A stretch of DNA of 64,000 nt from Setoptus koraiensis (taxonomy: Eukaryota > Arthropoda). A program made the position numbers and the translations under genes. How positions within the stretch are numbered: the stretch's first letter is position 1; each line of letters opens with the position of its first letter. Where the stretch lies: assembly GCA_048013815.1 (NCBI GenBank), contig CM106586.1:16182001-16246000 (forward strand), in the 5' to 3' direction. Below the pieces are notes generated by a model. The model saw only the letters and a list, made by a program, of their open reading frames with translations, searched no databases and was not told where the DNA came from. This document shows positions 24,797 through 35,883 of this stretch, piece after piece.

Positions 24797-24802
24797 AATA
24801 AA
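24797..24802 (+). terminator. Polyadenylation signal of PITRM1
   Basis: AATAAA 113 bp downstream of the PITRM1 stop and about 250 bp before the NAA35 start codon. The 24685-25048 interval otherwise holds nothing recognisable except the NAA35 promoter and 5' UTR. Confidence 0.55.
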
Positions 24803-25048
24803 ACTGCCAGCTCTACCACACATCAGCCTCTCGCGGATTTTCTACTGAACTAGTACTATTATATAATAACATCTGATTTGTAATATCCCGCTAGATCGTA
24901 AACAGCCTAACGATCAGACCACATGATAGTCGTCTGTATCATGCCTATTTGCAGACATTCGTTCAGATATATTATTTAGGACAAAATTTACCGACCTTAT
25001 TGGAGATCCCAGAATCATTTTTTTTCTGGCTATTAATTTGTTTTCTAG

Positions 25049-27477
25049 ATGGCCGATAGAGAATGGCAAGATGTCACAGACGATTTCCTTTCCTCTATAA
25101 AAGGTTAGTAATATAATATTGTATTGACAACCAATTTTCTTTATATTCCATAAAATCCTCATAGTTATTTTTTCATGCAATTTTTTTACAGAGTTAAAAT
25201 TAGGAGAGCTCATGAAGATCGGAAACTTTTCTTTATTCGAGGCCATGGCGGCTATAGAATTGATGGATCCGAAAATGGACACTGGTATGATATCTAATAA
25301 GATAGAAAGAAAGATTTTGAATCTGGAGCAATCAGTTAGATGTGGCTTAGTGAAAATTAATAATTTAGAGGATAATGAGCTTATAGGTATTATCGATGAT
25401 ACATACGCTTGTCTGGTGACATGGCTAGAGGGACACTCGCTTGCTCAAACAGTTTTGACAAATCTCTACTTGCACGAGCCAGACAGAGTAGAGGATAAAT
25501 ACCTAAGAGTATTCTCTTATTCCATGCTCAAGATAACCGATATTCTAAAGGATATTGTCATAACAAAATATTGTTTCGAAGAGGAAGACTTCAACCCAAA
25601 CAATTTTGGATTTAATTTAGCAACTAATATAAGCGATTCAAAAGTATTCACCTACCTCAAAGAAGTTTGCGACTATCTCGGAAGTAATGTCAAACCGGGA
25701 ACAACGGATGCTCTACTGACAAGATTTAGATTTACAAAAAATCTTTATCATTGTTTAATGACTATCCGAAAAGAATTCATCAATACACACAGCAATAACA
25801 ATTCTTTTGATCAACAAAGTCACAATACATCTAAACTATTACAACTAGCATTCAAAAAAAACATGCCAAACGTCATTACTATTTGTGATACTATCGAGCG
25901 CAATCTAGTTCAATGTCAGAACCTAATTGAACCTTGGAAGGATACTCTCAATTTGGGAATCGAGCCACCGAAAGTGCAACGAACCGATGAAACAGTTCAA
26001 AATGCCGATTACCCTACTATCATGGGTTTTGAACCTCTCATATACCAAAAACTCATGGCTTTGGCTTATCCAAAATGTCCCTCAATTTGTACCAGGGAGC
26101 GATCTGTAGATTACTTAGATAATCTACTATTGAGGCTTGCGCATTGTTGTCAATCTAGTCGAATTGTATCATATAATGATATAATCAAGTTTATGAGTCG
26201 CTTCAGCAAATATTTCAATCCATCTTCTTGTGTTATTTCAAGATCTTTCCTTCAGCTAATCTACATACCGAATAGAGATTTGAATACCATACAAGAAGTG
26301 TTACGCCAGAACATTAGGGACCTATTCAACCCTGCAATTCTACAATCGAAGTCTAACGTCATGGAGACCAAACCTAAATTAAAAGAGAAAGTTGATAGTT
26401 TCTTTGCGGATTGTGCTGTGATATTCTCTCAAAGCCTGCTCACCTACGGCCATAATAGGGCTCGACAAAGAGAAAAGCTTATAGATCATCTAGAATCTCT
26501 CAAAATGTTGCAATACAAGGCCATCCTCATAGATGAAATGATCGGAATCGGAGGAGACTCAAACTACTTCAGTTACTGGATTGGATATTATATTATCAAT
26601 GATTCTATACAGTTCGTGTTGTCTGGCCTTGAATTGGAATTGTACTCTATTTATGAATACGATTATATATTTTGGTACCTATACGAGCTATTGTATGCAA
26701 AGCAAATAGAGATTCTGAGTGTAGCTAAGCGATGTACAGAGGAGAGAGATTCCCTGCAAGGTAAGTAGACTCCTGGTTGCATCCTTTTTAAAACTGTGAT
26801 AGTCACTATCTGATACACAATTTTTTCTACCCATATTGTTTATATTTAGATGTCCAAGAAAAACAGGGAGTGAAAAATAAAAACCGCATCAAATCTAAGC
26901 CTCCAAAGAATAAGAGGCCTATAATCAGTCCAACTCATCGGGAATGTGCACTAATAGAGGCTCTAAAAACTCTTAGCGGTGGAATATTTTCTCTGGTTTC
27001 TGGTTTGAAAATGCAATGCAAGATCAAAACCCCAAAGTCCGATCACACCTCAGAGGAAACTGTATTTGTGAATAGGTTCAAATACCTGTTGGGTGCAAAT
27101 GTAGCTAAAAACTTCTATGATCAATATGTATTCGCGTCCCTTACGATAATGGAAAATGAGGATAACAATATTTATGCGAATGCTCTGAAGTTCTTCATTA
27201 AGGCTAAGGCACTATTGGAGTCACTACCTGAAGCTGATGAAGAAGTAGCATCATATTTAAAGGTGGCCAAGACAAACCTAATCGTAGCCAGACTGCTGTC
27301 AAGTAACCCAGGAGTATCTAGCAAGGTAAGTCAATAGATGAACAGTAAATATTCTTAAGATATGAATACAAAAAATAAATAATAATCATTTATTCACTTC
27401 TTAATCCTAATATTTTTCAGGACCCTGAGTTTGATTTCTCAGCCCATCCTAATTTTCCTATTGTGAAAATAATTTGA
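25049..27477 (+). CDS. NAA35: NAA35, auxiliary subunit of the NatC N-terminal acetyltransferase (4 exons)
   Basis: Mak10-type scaffold subunit of NatC, which acetylates N-terminal Met-Leu, Met-Ile, Met-Phe and similar nascent chains at the ribosome. Exons 25049-25103, 25192-26760, 26850-27325 and 27421-27477 join in frame to 718 aa, close to the 725 aa of human NAA35. Seen: conserved start MADREWQDVTDDFLSSI; the signature LFEAMAAIELMDPKMDTGM (around residue 30-50); TNLYLHEPDRV; and a C-terminus DPEFDFSAHPNFPIVKII like other family members. Introns are 88-95 bp with GTTAGT or GTAAGT donors. The ATG was chosen because the following 18 codons match the family N-terminus and end at a good donor. 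It converges with kish, stop codons only 9 bp apart. Confidence 0.94.
27389..27394 (-). terminator. Likely polyadenylation signal of kish, inside the last NAA35 intron
   Basis: Minus-strand AATAAA about 93 bp past the kish stop codon. If used, the kish 3' UTR runs antisense across the whole last coding exon of NAA35. Confidence 0.45.
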
Positions 27478-27486
27478 GTTTCGAAA

Positions 27487-27711
27487 TTACTCAAAACCGA
27501 ATATTTTGTAGATAGCCAACATTACACAACTTGCTGCCACATATCCGCTCAGCCTTTCGCCGATTCTAGCGGCCTTCCAGGGGATCCCACGTAGTCCTGT
27601 CTGGTGACGATCTAAAAGAGCAGGCCAGTAATAACGGATGTGTGTACATGTACATATAAACAGGACTATGACCACAAGTAGGCTGTTGAAATTGCAGAAT
27701 GCTGAGAACAT
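27487..27711 (-). CDS. kish: Protein kish (TMEM167 family)
   Basis: Small two-pass membrane protein of the Golgi, reported to be needed for the secretory pathway. 74 aa, one exon from the ATG at 27711 (MFSAFCNFNSLL); the family is 71-74 aa. Seen: first membrane segment LLVVIVLFICTCTHIR, the conserved loop LLDRHQTGL and WKAARIGERLSGYVA, and a second hydrophobic segment to the C-terminus. The frame stays open upstream of the ATG but the extra residues do not resemble the family, so the shorter start is used. It converges with NAA35 with a 9-bp gap. Confidence 0.93.
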   Translation of the reverse strand: MFSAFCNFNSLLVVIVLFICTCTHIRYYWPALLDRHQTGLRGIPWKAARIGERLSGYVAASCVMLAIYKIFGFE

Positions 27712-27880
27712 GTCGAGCCTAGTTGAGAAAATATTAATATTAAATTTATTAATAATGGAATGAACTGATGCTTCTAGATAAATTCTAATGTCAGTCACAT
27801 TTGTATGTGATTTTTATTTATACACATGGGAGTGCTCGAACATGAGCGCCAAATTCGAGACGCGATCCTTATTTTCTATA

Positions 27881-28225
27881 TCAATTTAACAATTTCTCGA
27901 ATAGAGTCAATTTTCTTGATTGTTTCGAAGTTATTGACTGACTGATGGTTTTTTCTTTCGACGTAGATGGAAAATTCGTCTTCCTGGCCTGTTTCCATAT
28001 TTCAATCTCCGCCAGTTCGTCCAATGTAAGCGTTTTCTTCACTTCTTTGACCATCTCTGGTTTGGCCTTCAGCGTCTTGCCTTTGCCAAACCGACTTTGT
28101 GCTTGGAAGCCTCTTGAAGTTCCACTGTCTAGTAGCCTCTCCATATGTTGAGTTTTAACATTGTCCTCTGGCCTTGTGTCATCCAGCATCGGTGGTGGTA
28201 ATCTGATAAATCCTGTCGAATCCAT
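27881..28225 (-). CDS. Unrecognised small basic protein, 114 aa
   Basis: I do not recognise this gene. A single-exon ORF with a true ATG (MDSTGFIRLPPPMLDD), Lys-rich and without hydrophobic segments, so probably soluble and largely disordered or helical: a proline patch RLPPPMLDD near the N-terminus, a Gly/Lys segment RFGKGKTLKAKPE in the middle, an acidic helix LTLDELAEIEIWKQARK, and a Ser/Lys-rich C-terminal third. It lies head-on in series with kish and RagC/D on the same strand, 195 bp downstream of the RagC/D stop. The 35-bp CTCF-like motif at 28314-28348 lies about 90 bp upstream of its ATG. The ordered spacing and lack of overlap with other genes support a real gene; no function is proposed. 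Confidence 0.65.
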   Translation of the reverse strand: MDSTGFIRLPPPMLDDTRPEDNVKTQHMERLLDSGTSRGFQAQSRFGKGKTLKAKPEMVKEVKKTLTLDELAEIEIWKQARKTNFPSTSKEKTISQSITSKQSRKLTLFEKLLN

Positions 28226-28313
28226 TTGTTATAAAGGGTGGTCGCAAAAACCTTTACTTTTGAACTGAAAAGTCTTCGCTAGCGCTTCCACATTGTAACA
28301 TGTGGACAAAGAA

Positions 28314-28348
28314 TTGCGCACGTCGGCCACTAGGTAGCACCATCTGTC
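28314..28348 (+). promoter_or_regulatory. 35-bp CTCF-like motif, copy 1
   Basis: Contains GGCCACTAGGTAGCACCA, which differs at one or two positions from the CTCF core (CCASYAGRKGGCRC). It is nearly identical (32 of 35) to the copy at 29708-29742. It sits between the RagC/D stop and the start of the 114-aa gene. Confidence 0.5.
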
Positions 28349-28409
28349 GTCGAACAGGGAAGAAATGCCAATTTTGAGTTCGAAAAAATTTTAGAGTATT
28401 GTTGTTGTT

Positions 28410-28415
28410 TTTATT
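28410..28415 (-). terminator. Polyadenylation signal of RagC/D
   Basis: Minus-strand AATAAA only about 6 bp past the TAG stop at 28421-28423, giving a very short 3' UTR if used. Confidence 0.5.
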
Positions 28416-28420
28416 TATGA

Positions 28421-29527
28421 CTAGCGCATACGTCTGTTCAAATTCTTCAGTTCGAAAACTTCCTGAATGGCTCGACGAAAACATTGAAAGTTATAATCAA
28501 TAATGCCTTGTTTATCATTGAAATTATCTTCTCTAGAAATACATACTAGAGCTAAGAACTTATTAACCTCTCTTAAGTAAAGCACAGTTCCGTTGTTGAG
28601 CTTGATTACAGACGAGGAATTGTTATCGAAAGTACAGCCTTCGTTGGTGTCATCTACTCCATATATGCAGGAAATATCTATTATAACATCAATCATGTCA
28701 CAGCACAACTCATAACTTTGCATGTCCACTGGAGCGGAGTCAGTTGCGATATAAATTTTTGTAACCACATCAAATAGAAAAGCCTTCTCTATGCCTGAGT
28801 TGGAAATAAAAAAATTTAAAATGTTTTCTAATGCCGGCAATTGGCGGATCAATTTTTGAACAACCTTCGAAAAGGCCTCAAATATTGTATGATCATAGAT
28901 GGATGTTAAATAGAAGCTTAAGTATACGTTTTCTTGGCCGGCATAACTTAAATCGTCGCTTGCACGGTGATTAATATCTCTCTGAGCTTCAATCTTGCTA
29001 TCGTCTGATAGTCCGTCCACTTTGTGAATAAATACCTCGAAGGTTATATCTGGGTTTATTTTATGAGCATGAACCACAGTCATATGTAATTTGTTCATGG
29101 CTTCGGTATAATCGTCTTGTGCATCTATAACGAACACCAATGCACCGCATTTGCCGAAAATGTGCTTTGAATCAAAGGTTGGATCACAGAAATCTATTTG
29201 ACCAGGAAAATCCCAGATGACAAACGAAACAAAGGAGGAATCCGATATGTCGTCTTTCACTATTTTGTTTGTGCTTTCTAAAAATAGCGTCTCATTAGGT
29301 GACATTTTGTGGAAGACAACTTTCTGGATAGATGATTTACCACTTCTTCTGAGTCCCATTATCAAAATGCGTGGCTTATCATCGGACGAGGTGATATTAT
29401 TACGGTCCTGGTCATCAGCTCTAGTTTCACTGAATGGTTCGTCGTCGTCATCGCCTTCATGTTCATATGCAAAGCCTTCCGAGAACGATTTATGAACGAA
29501 ATAGTCTTCATGGTTACTCGAGGCCAT
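28421..29527 (-). CDS. RRAGC: Ras-related GTP-binding protein C/D
   Basis: Rag GTPase that pairs with RagA/B on the lysosome and recruits mTORC1 when amino acids are present. 368 aa in one exon; ATG at 29527 ([10 protein letters not shown]). Seen: an acidic N-terminal tail with [11 protein letters not shown]; the G1 P-loop [20 protein letters not shown]; the G3 segment [18 protein letters not shown]4 HKVD; and the C-terminal roadblock-type domain (from about residue 235) that mediates heterodimer formation. Length and motifs fit RagC/D rather than RagA/B, which lack the extended N- and C-terminal tails. No intron. A CTCF-like motif lies about 180 bp upstream of the ATG and another just past the gene. 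Confidence 0.93.
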   Translation of the reverse strand: MASSNHEDYFVHKSFSEGFAYEHEGDDDDEPFSETRADDQDRNNITSSDDKPRILIMGLRRSGKSSIQKVVFHKMSPNETLFLESTNKIVKDDISDSSFVSFVIWDFPGQIDFCDPTFDSKHIFGKCGALVFVIDAQDDYTEAMNKLHMTVVHAHKINPDITFEVFIHKVDGLSDDSKIEAQRDINHRASDDLSYAGQENVYLSFYLTSIYDHTIFEAFSKVVQKLIRQLPALENILNFFISNSGIEKAFLFDVVTKIYIATDSAPVDMQSYELCCDMIDVIIDISCIYGVDDTNEGCTFDNNSSSVIKLNNGTVLYLREVNKFLALVCISREDNFNDKQGIIDYNFQCFRRAIQEVFELKNLNRRMR

Positions 29528-29707
29528 GTCTAGGATGAATGAAGTATAAGTTGCTCGTTATAGTGTTTGTCCAATTTGTAACAAATAAACATTATATTGT
29601 TTTATAAAATAAATGTGTGGATCTATATAACAAAACATGTTTTTGCCAGATGCAACAATGAACATATGTTGAGCTTCTAGGCGCGAAATTCAAGCGTGAT
29701 TCTTTCT

Positions 29708-29742
29708 TTGCGCACGGCGGCCACTAGGTAGCACCACTTGTC
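29708..29742 (+). promoter_or_regulatory. 35-bp CTCF-like motif, copy 2
   Basis: Same element as at 28314-28348, about 180 bp upstream of the RagC/D ATG and in the same orientation relative to the gene it precedes. Flanks share TTGCGCACG on one side and TGTC on the other. Confidence 0.5.
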
Positions 29743-29759
29743 CATAAACTTTATATCAA

Positions 29760-30115
29760 GGGCGGGTTCTCGCCGATCACTATTTCGCCAACTTCTGTCC
29801 TTCTACAGATACATACTACATGATAATTCATTCGTTCATTTCTCGATCAGCCTCGCATCAGACAATATCAAGATCAACCTGAGATTATTAACCTGAAGAC
29901 ATCGGACACCGAGTGACCTCAAACTAACAGCAACTAATCCCCAAATCCTCAATTAGAATATATGCGCTCGCCGGAAGCCATCAAGTTCGTGTTCTTACGA
30001 GTTGTTCGTACGAGTGTTGGTGTTGCAGCAAACTTTGAAAAGAAGAATTTCAAGTGTCGTCAAAGCCTCAAATATACAATATAAACAGCAAGATCTCGAA
30101 GAAATATGTCACATG
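29760..30115 (+). other. Possible non-coding or short first exon of a plus-strand gene
   Basis: The stretch upstream of RagC/D on the other strand ends in a strong donor, ATG|GTAAGTC, at 30115/30116. It has the features of a first exon from a divergent promoter, with a late ATG at 30106 giving M-S-H before the donor. No partner exon was found with certainty. Weak inference. Confidence 0.2.
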
Positions 30116-30155
30116 GTAAGTCAGCGTGATCCACCTGTTGTTGGTGTGAAGAGTG

Positions 30156-30161
30156 TTTATT
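30156..30161 (-). terminator. Polyadenylation signal containing the carbonic anhydrase stop codon
   Basis: On the minus strand the last Gln codon CAA and the stop TAA form CAATAAAC, so the TAA is inside the AATAAA hexamer. Confidence 0.55.
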
Positions 30162-33100
30162 GTCTGATGATACTGCGAGGATAAGACGAGCATTCGTCGT
30201 CGTGATTGCACACGACCCTTCCGTGTAACGGCTGGGTAGCCCTGTGGTTGCTTACAATATTTTTGGCGCATTTGTGACCAACTGTGTCATTGTTGTTATT
30301 GATAGATGAATCATTTGTCGAGTGTTTCGAAGAGCCCGCTGAATCTTCTCTATCGACTGTATCAACGGTTTTATCATTATTATTACTACCGAGATTGTTG
30401 TTGTTGTTGTTGTTGTAAGTACTGTTGTTGTTATTGTTGTTATTGCTGAAACTGGAAGAGCTGTTGCCAGATGAGAGATTGCTGGCGCAACAAGGCGAAC
30501 CGTTAATATGTCTGAACTTGTCAATTTGTGCCACGCTACATCTAATTGGTTGCTTAAGAACAAACCAAGTGACTGATTCGTAAAACGGTGGCGTGGTCAA
30601 TGATCCATGATAGGTCCAATAAGATCTATTTGCTGAGGGCAATAAGTTATCGAGTCTGATTGATTGTTTCAATGTTACACTGTCGCCCTTATTGGGGATC
30701 AATCTTAAATTAGTGGAAACTTTGTCTAGCTCTGCATGATTCAAATGATCGTTGCTCGCCTCGAGGAATACGGCCACCACAGCTAAACCATCGGGATGTA
30801 GTTGAGCCTTCGACATGCTGTGATACTTTTCCATATTGTAGTGCACGAAATGTAGCTAAACAGACACAATAACAGAAAGAAAACATTGGAATATGAGCAT
30901 GCAGCAGCAGCATTAGAGTTTGTATACGAGACAGAATGTTTATAAAACGAAATTGTTTCAAAGTTCATGTTTGTTTGTATTTAGGCCAAAGGCAAGCTTT
31001 CGAGGCATGTACAACAACGAGAGACGTGACTTACTTCGGCCGTGTATAAGTGCCCATCAACACTGTGCTCCGAGCCGGCCTTATTGTCTGCGCCCCAATG
31101 ACAATGAAACTGATCTAAGCGATACCTGTTGAGATATGGCAAGGAGGCGCCAGACAGGGCTGAGTTATGGACACGACGACGGTCAGACAAAAAGAGATCA
31201 AAGTATGGAGAGTCAGTCTGGCGTATATTGCGCTAACACTAAACAAATGTTGCATGATCATCATGATCTTATTGCTTACCGGTGAGCATACTCTGTTGGT
31301 AGGGTAGCTTGACCTCCCAAGTGAAACCGGTATTGTTTAATTTTAGATTATCCAGAGTTGTTGGATATTCCAACATGAGTGGCTTGTTGCATTGTTTATA
31401 AATGGGATTTTGGCTCATCAGTGATATCGGCGACTGTTTCTTGCCAGTCATCACCTGCTTCGCAATCTCTTCTCTAATGTGTTTGTTGTGCTCGGCTGCT
31501 AATTGCATATTTTTGATTAGGCATGATGATGCGATGGAAACAGTTTTTTTCTCTTTTAGATTATCATGATAATTAGTCAAATTAGAGAATCATGCAACAT
31601 CGAGCAGGTGTAACACAGTTGCGCCATAGATGTATTAGATTGGCCCGCAATGCCTACTCGCAACATGTCAGTATGCCAACATTTTGCTTACCGTTTCTCG
31701 CCCTGTTTGACGTAGTGAAAAAATGAACATCGGCTAGCTGTTCGGACAGATCCTCGTCCGTGTTGTTGCGAACGCGTCTAGCTTGCATCGTTTTCGGCGG
31801 CCCGGTGACTTTCAATTCAACTAATGTCTCTTGTGAAATTATTGCAGGTTTAATTTGATGATGATTCTCGCCAGGGCGCCAATCATTGTTTGCTGCCGGT
31901 TGATTTGACCTATCGTTGCGCTTGTCTGATTTCTCTTTTTTTCTTCCATTGTCTCTCGCAGTATCGTCACAATCTATCAGATAGTTATTGCTCAAAGATA
32001 GCTGTTTGTTTGGTTTGTTATTGTCATGCAATTGCCGCTGTTTCATGTGGTCGCTTGCACAACCAGAATCAGTGGTCACCTGGCGTGTTAGTTGATGCTG
32101 GTTGTATGATGATGGCGTGCTAAATTCAATCGATTTTGCCAGCCATGATCTTGAGGAAAGGAATCGTTTTGTTAGACAGTTTATGTGCCGATTTAAGCCA
32201 CTATTCATATGAAACAATGCCACTCGACATTTGGCGCACTCTTCTTTTGTGTAGCTTTCCATTCGCGCTGGCACCATTGACGATGTTCTACTGGAATTGT
32301 AATCATCACTGGTGCTTGTTTTAGTCTTGGTGGCTGCAAGTACGAAACGAAAGTGATAATTGAAGGGTTACATGCGATCAAATTGATCTAATAATTATTT
32401 GTTTGCAGTTGTCAAACTGTTGGCTGTTGTAAGTGGCTATTATAGTTTTGTCGCCGATGATCTACCGAGCACTAATAAATAATAGTAATAATAATAATAA
32501 TAACGCGTGACACACTAGTCGAAGTCAAGATTATTGTGCTCGTGCAGGGTCGCATGACACAACTATCACAAACTATCGAGCTATTGTTTACCTGTCGTCG
32601 TATGTTGATTGCTAGTCTGTCAGTGCCAGAGCCTAGATTAGTTACGGTTGTGACAAGCGAACAAACTTTGAACAAACTTTTCTGGCTTACGATGCTCTCA
32701 GTTATACAGCTGGACAGTGTGTGACAGATGAGAATTGCGTTTTGAGTTGATTTATGTTGTCTGAATTAAAATAAACATGGGTAGTAATAGGTGGCAATTT
32801 TGCAGATAGATAGAAAACAAGTGCCAGACAAGAAGACGTGAGTTACTAACGTGATTGCAGTGGAGTGCCATAGAACGATAATTACAAAGAAATGCTAGGT
32901 TATGCTCGATATTTGTATTTGTGTCTAAGCGTCGGCTAACAATGCAACCGAACAGTAGTCGACTTTATTTTGCAGCGACATCCGGTCAGCGAGCCATGTG
33001 TGTGGCGCCCATATTGCACGGTTTGTGAGTATCTGGCATGATGATTATGTAAACATGAGCGCGCCTTAATTACAACGACAGCAGCAGCAGCGGCAGCAAC

Positions 33101-33441
33101 AACGACTTACCTGATGATGCATAGTTGTGCATTGTGAGATCGTGCAGTAGGCTCGTGTCAACACTACTGTTGTTTGATGATGATTGACCATCCGACAACC
33201 GCCAATTATATGTGGCAAACAGGGCATTACTACTTGTGGCTTTCAGCGATGATTCTATTCCCTGTTGTTTGTGTGCGCTAACACGACGATGATTACAATT
33301 ATAATGATGATGATAATGTGGTGATTTTGTATCGTTTGTTGTTGTTGTTGTTCCAATTATAAACAGTGACGGTAATGAACAATCTACGGCAAGCTTGTTG
33401 CCGCAAATACTCGAGCCTTTGTGGCTTAGTTTCAGTAGCAT
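30157..33441 (-). CDS. Alpha-carbonic anhydrase with long low-complexity extensions (5 exons)
   Basis: Zinc enzyme hydrating CO2 to bicarbonate. Minus-strand exons 33441-33111, 32333-31692, 31552-31280, 31159-31035 and 30855-30157 join in frame to about 689 aa. Seen: NGKKQ-like start [20 protein letters not shown], equal to the proton-shuttle region; zinc ligands in QFHCHWG (His434, His436) and LHFVHYN (His459); [11 protein letters not shown]; and the active-site SLTTPP (Thr544). The end QPLHGRVV matches the last strand of the fold. All zinc ligands and the gatekeeper Thr are present, so it is likely active. Odd points: the usual N-terminal W-Y..HGP..W segment is not seen, replaced by about 350 Ser/Asn/Lys-rich residues; Phe stands where the shuttle His64 would be; and an Asn-run insert precedes the last strand. 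The acceptor of exon 3 is weak and may be misplaced, and exon 1 is inferred from its ATG and GTAAGT donor. Confidence 0.82.
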
Positions 33442-35835
33442 AATTATTCGGTGCGATGATTACATGTGTAGTGGCGAGCTTATGTGTGCCCTTATAACCG
33501 ATAAAGTATGATGAAAGTACGTTTCTGACAGACGGCGATTTACTGACTGACGGACTGATTGATTTGTTGCAAGTTACAGTTACGTTTCGCGTCGCACTTT
33601 TGCGGTTCAAAAACACCTAACTGCTGATCGTCGATCAGTGATCGAGAATAGCGAGCGAGACATAATACAACAACACACACACACTGATAATCGAGTGAAC
33701 AATGTTTTGACGTATTGGCCACACATCAACGTTATCTTGTTCCTAGAAAAGATAATAATACTATTGATCTATTGTTGCGCCAACGAAACCACAAATGTCA
33801 CCACAGCATCTGATAAATTGACTCACTATTGACGGGTGGGTAACTTTTGATTTAGCTGTACTTCAAAGTTGTTTCAGGCGACAATTAGAAGCCACACAGT
33901 GTGTGTCTCGTATCTGAAAATCTTTGCACCATTTCCACTGCTACACTTTGCCAAACATCTATATATCCGCATATCCATTTATCCATATGTATCTGGCTGG
34001 GCATATCTGGCATATCGTCGACTTGTAGGTATGCATGGCACGTTGTTGGCGCCTGTTATCACTGTTGCCAAATGGCCTAGACAAACGGTGCACAAGAATG
34101 GTTGAGTCAAGGCCCTCGGCTCGGCAAGGCTCGCATTGACAATTGTGCGTGTGTGAGTCGCCAAAGTAAAACGGATTCACAAGAACAATCGAGTGTGCTG
34201 TTTATCACTCGATTGTTTAGCTAACAACCTTGATCATACAACGGCAACACAATAATGCACACACATATTGTTTGTCGAGCTGGCTGGAGTGGGCTTCAAA
34301 TTTGGTTGGTGTCTCACACGCAATTGTACCTATTATGCCCGATAGTCACGCCGCGCTATTTTCGATTAAAAGCAGATCAAGATCAAGATGAGAGGACGAA
34401 CGAAGCAACGAAACATAATGCAGAGAGCATGCAAATAGATAAAGTGATCTCTATCATGATCGCAAGCAGTCGTCGGAATATACTAATGATTGCGGCCAGC
34501 TTCGAATCGAGAGAGCCATTCGATAGCACGCAATCACACACACAGGTCGAAATGCGAAGGCTTGCTTGTGCAGTGGTCGTGTCAGGCCGGAGCGTGTAAA
34601 TATCTCGTGATCTGTATTGAGCATCGGCAAATAGATGTAGCGGCGAGAGTGAGTCAAGTGCATGCGCTGCCAACTGGCAATTGGCCTCCTCCGATCCAGT
34701 CTAGTTTCGATAATAAATAATAATGATAATACATGCGTAATAGTAAATATTCCATTCTGTGTGCATCCAAATTGATGATGTTCCGTCGTTTTGTCTTGGC
34801 GCAACTCGGGCCGAGCCAGCCAGCCAGCCAATTCTTGGCGCGCACTTGCATGGGTAGCAGCATGATGGTTGTTATTCATTATTGAGATGTTATGATGCGA
34901 TATCATTTTAAATTCATTAAGTGCGAGGGGCGGAGGGCCGCCAACGAGCGACGCAAGAAGCGCCAGCGGAGCCGGCCGTTGGCGCGGCCATCATGCAAAC
35001 CAGTCACGAACACACCGGTCTCGCCATGCGTCCGGCGCGCTGGCCAAATTGTCCGTGAAGCGGCCGTTGCGCGGGCAACCGTTGCTGGCTTGACTGGTCG
35101 CAATTGGTTTGGATTGTTTATGGATGGAGAGGCAGACGGCGCTGTCGCACAGGGCCCACAGTGGTCTCAGCGGCGGCCAGTAATTAGTTGCCGCAGTGTA
35201 ATGGCCATGATTAAATTATTAATTATCGAATTATCGTGGCCCTTCGCTGCCGGTCAGTTAGGCCGGCCGGCCAGCAGCAAGTTTGCGCTCTCACACACTC
35301 ACTAATTGGAGCGAAATAAAATTATCATCTTAATTATCGTGTTGATCAACGGCCGTCTTGACAGTGTTGAACAGAGATCATATTGGCCGACATGAGCCGA
35401 TATTGTGCTGACTTTGGCCGGGCTCAACCGGCGACCGGCAACAGTTCACACTGTGTGCCACAGATTGTGCCAGCCAACCAACACTGCCCAGTTCCATTAC
35501 GTAACGCCGCTTGCCAGTGCAACAGACTGACCGACTGATAATCGTAGCCAGCCTAATAGAGATACATGCATTATTACGTAAGTCCGATAATTAATGATGG
35601 ACATAAAACAACATCGAATCAGCTGTCTACTTTGCATTTCTGCATGTTGCATGTATCTGCCTGCCATGTTGTACCTGTTGTTGGCAGACGGTTGCGTCAT
35701 TGCTAGCGAGCTGCCTAACGAGCTCGCCTGACGTATCAATCGAAAGTGATGCTCTGTTGCGATAACGCAAGACACAATAACGCAGGCGCAGCACTCCCGC
35801 AGTTCCGTCGCTCGCTTTTGTGTATGACCTCTCCT

Positions 35836-35837
<2 letters not shown>

Positions 35838-35880
<43 letters not shown>
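35838..35880 (+). repeat. CT dinucleotide microsatellite
   Basis: About 21 uninterrupted CT units followed directly by GACAG. Likely polymorphic. Confidence 0.95.
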
Positions 35881-35883
<3 letters not shown>

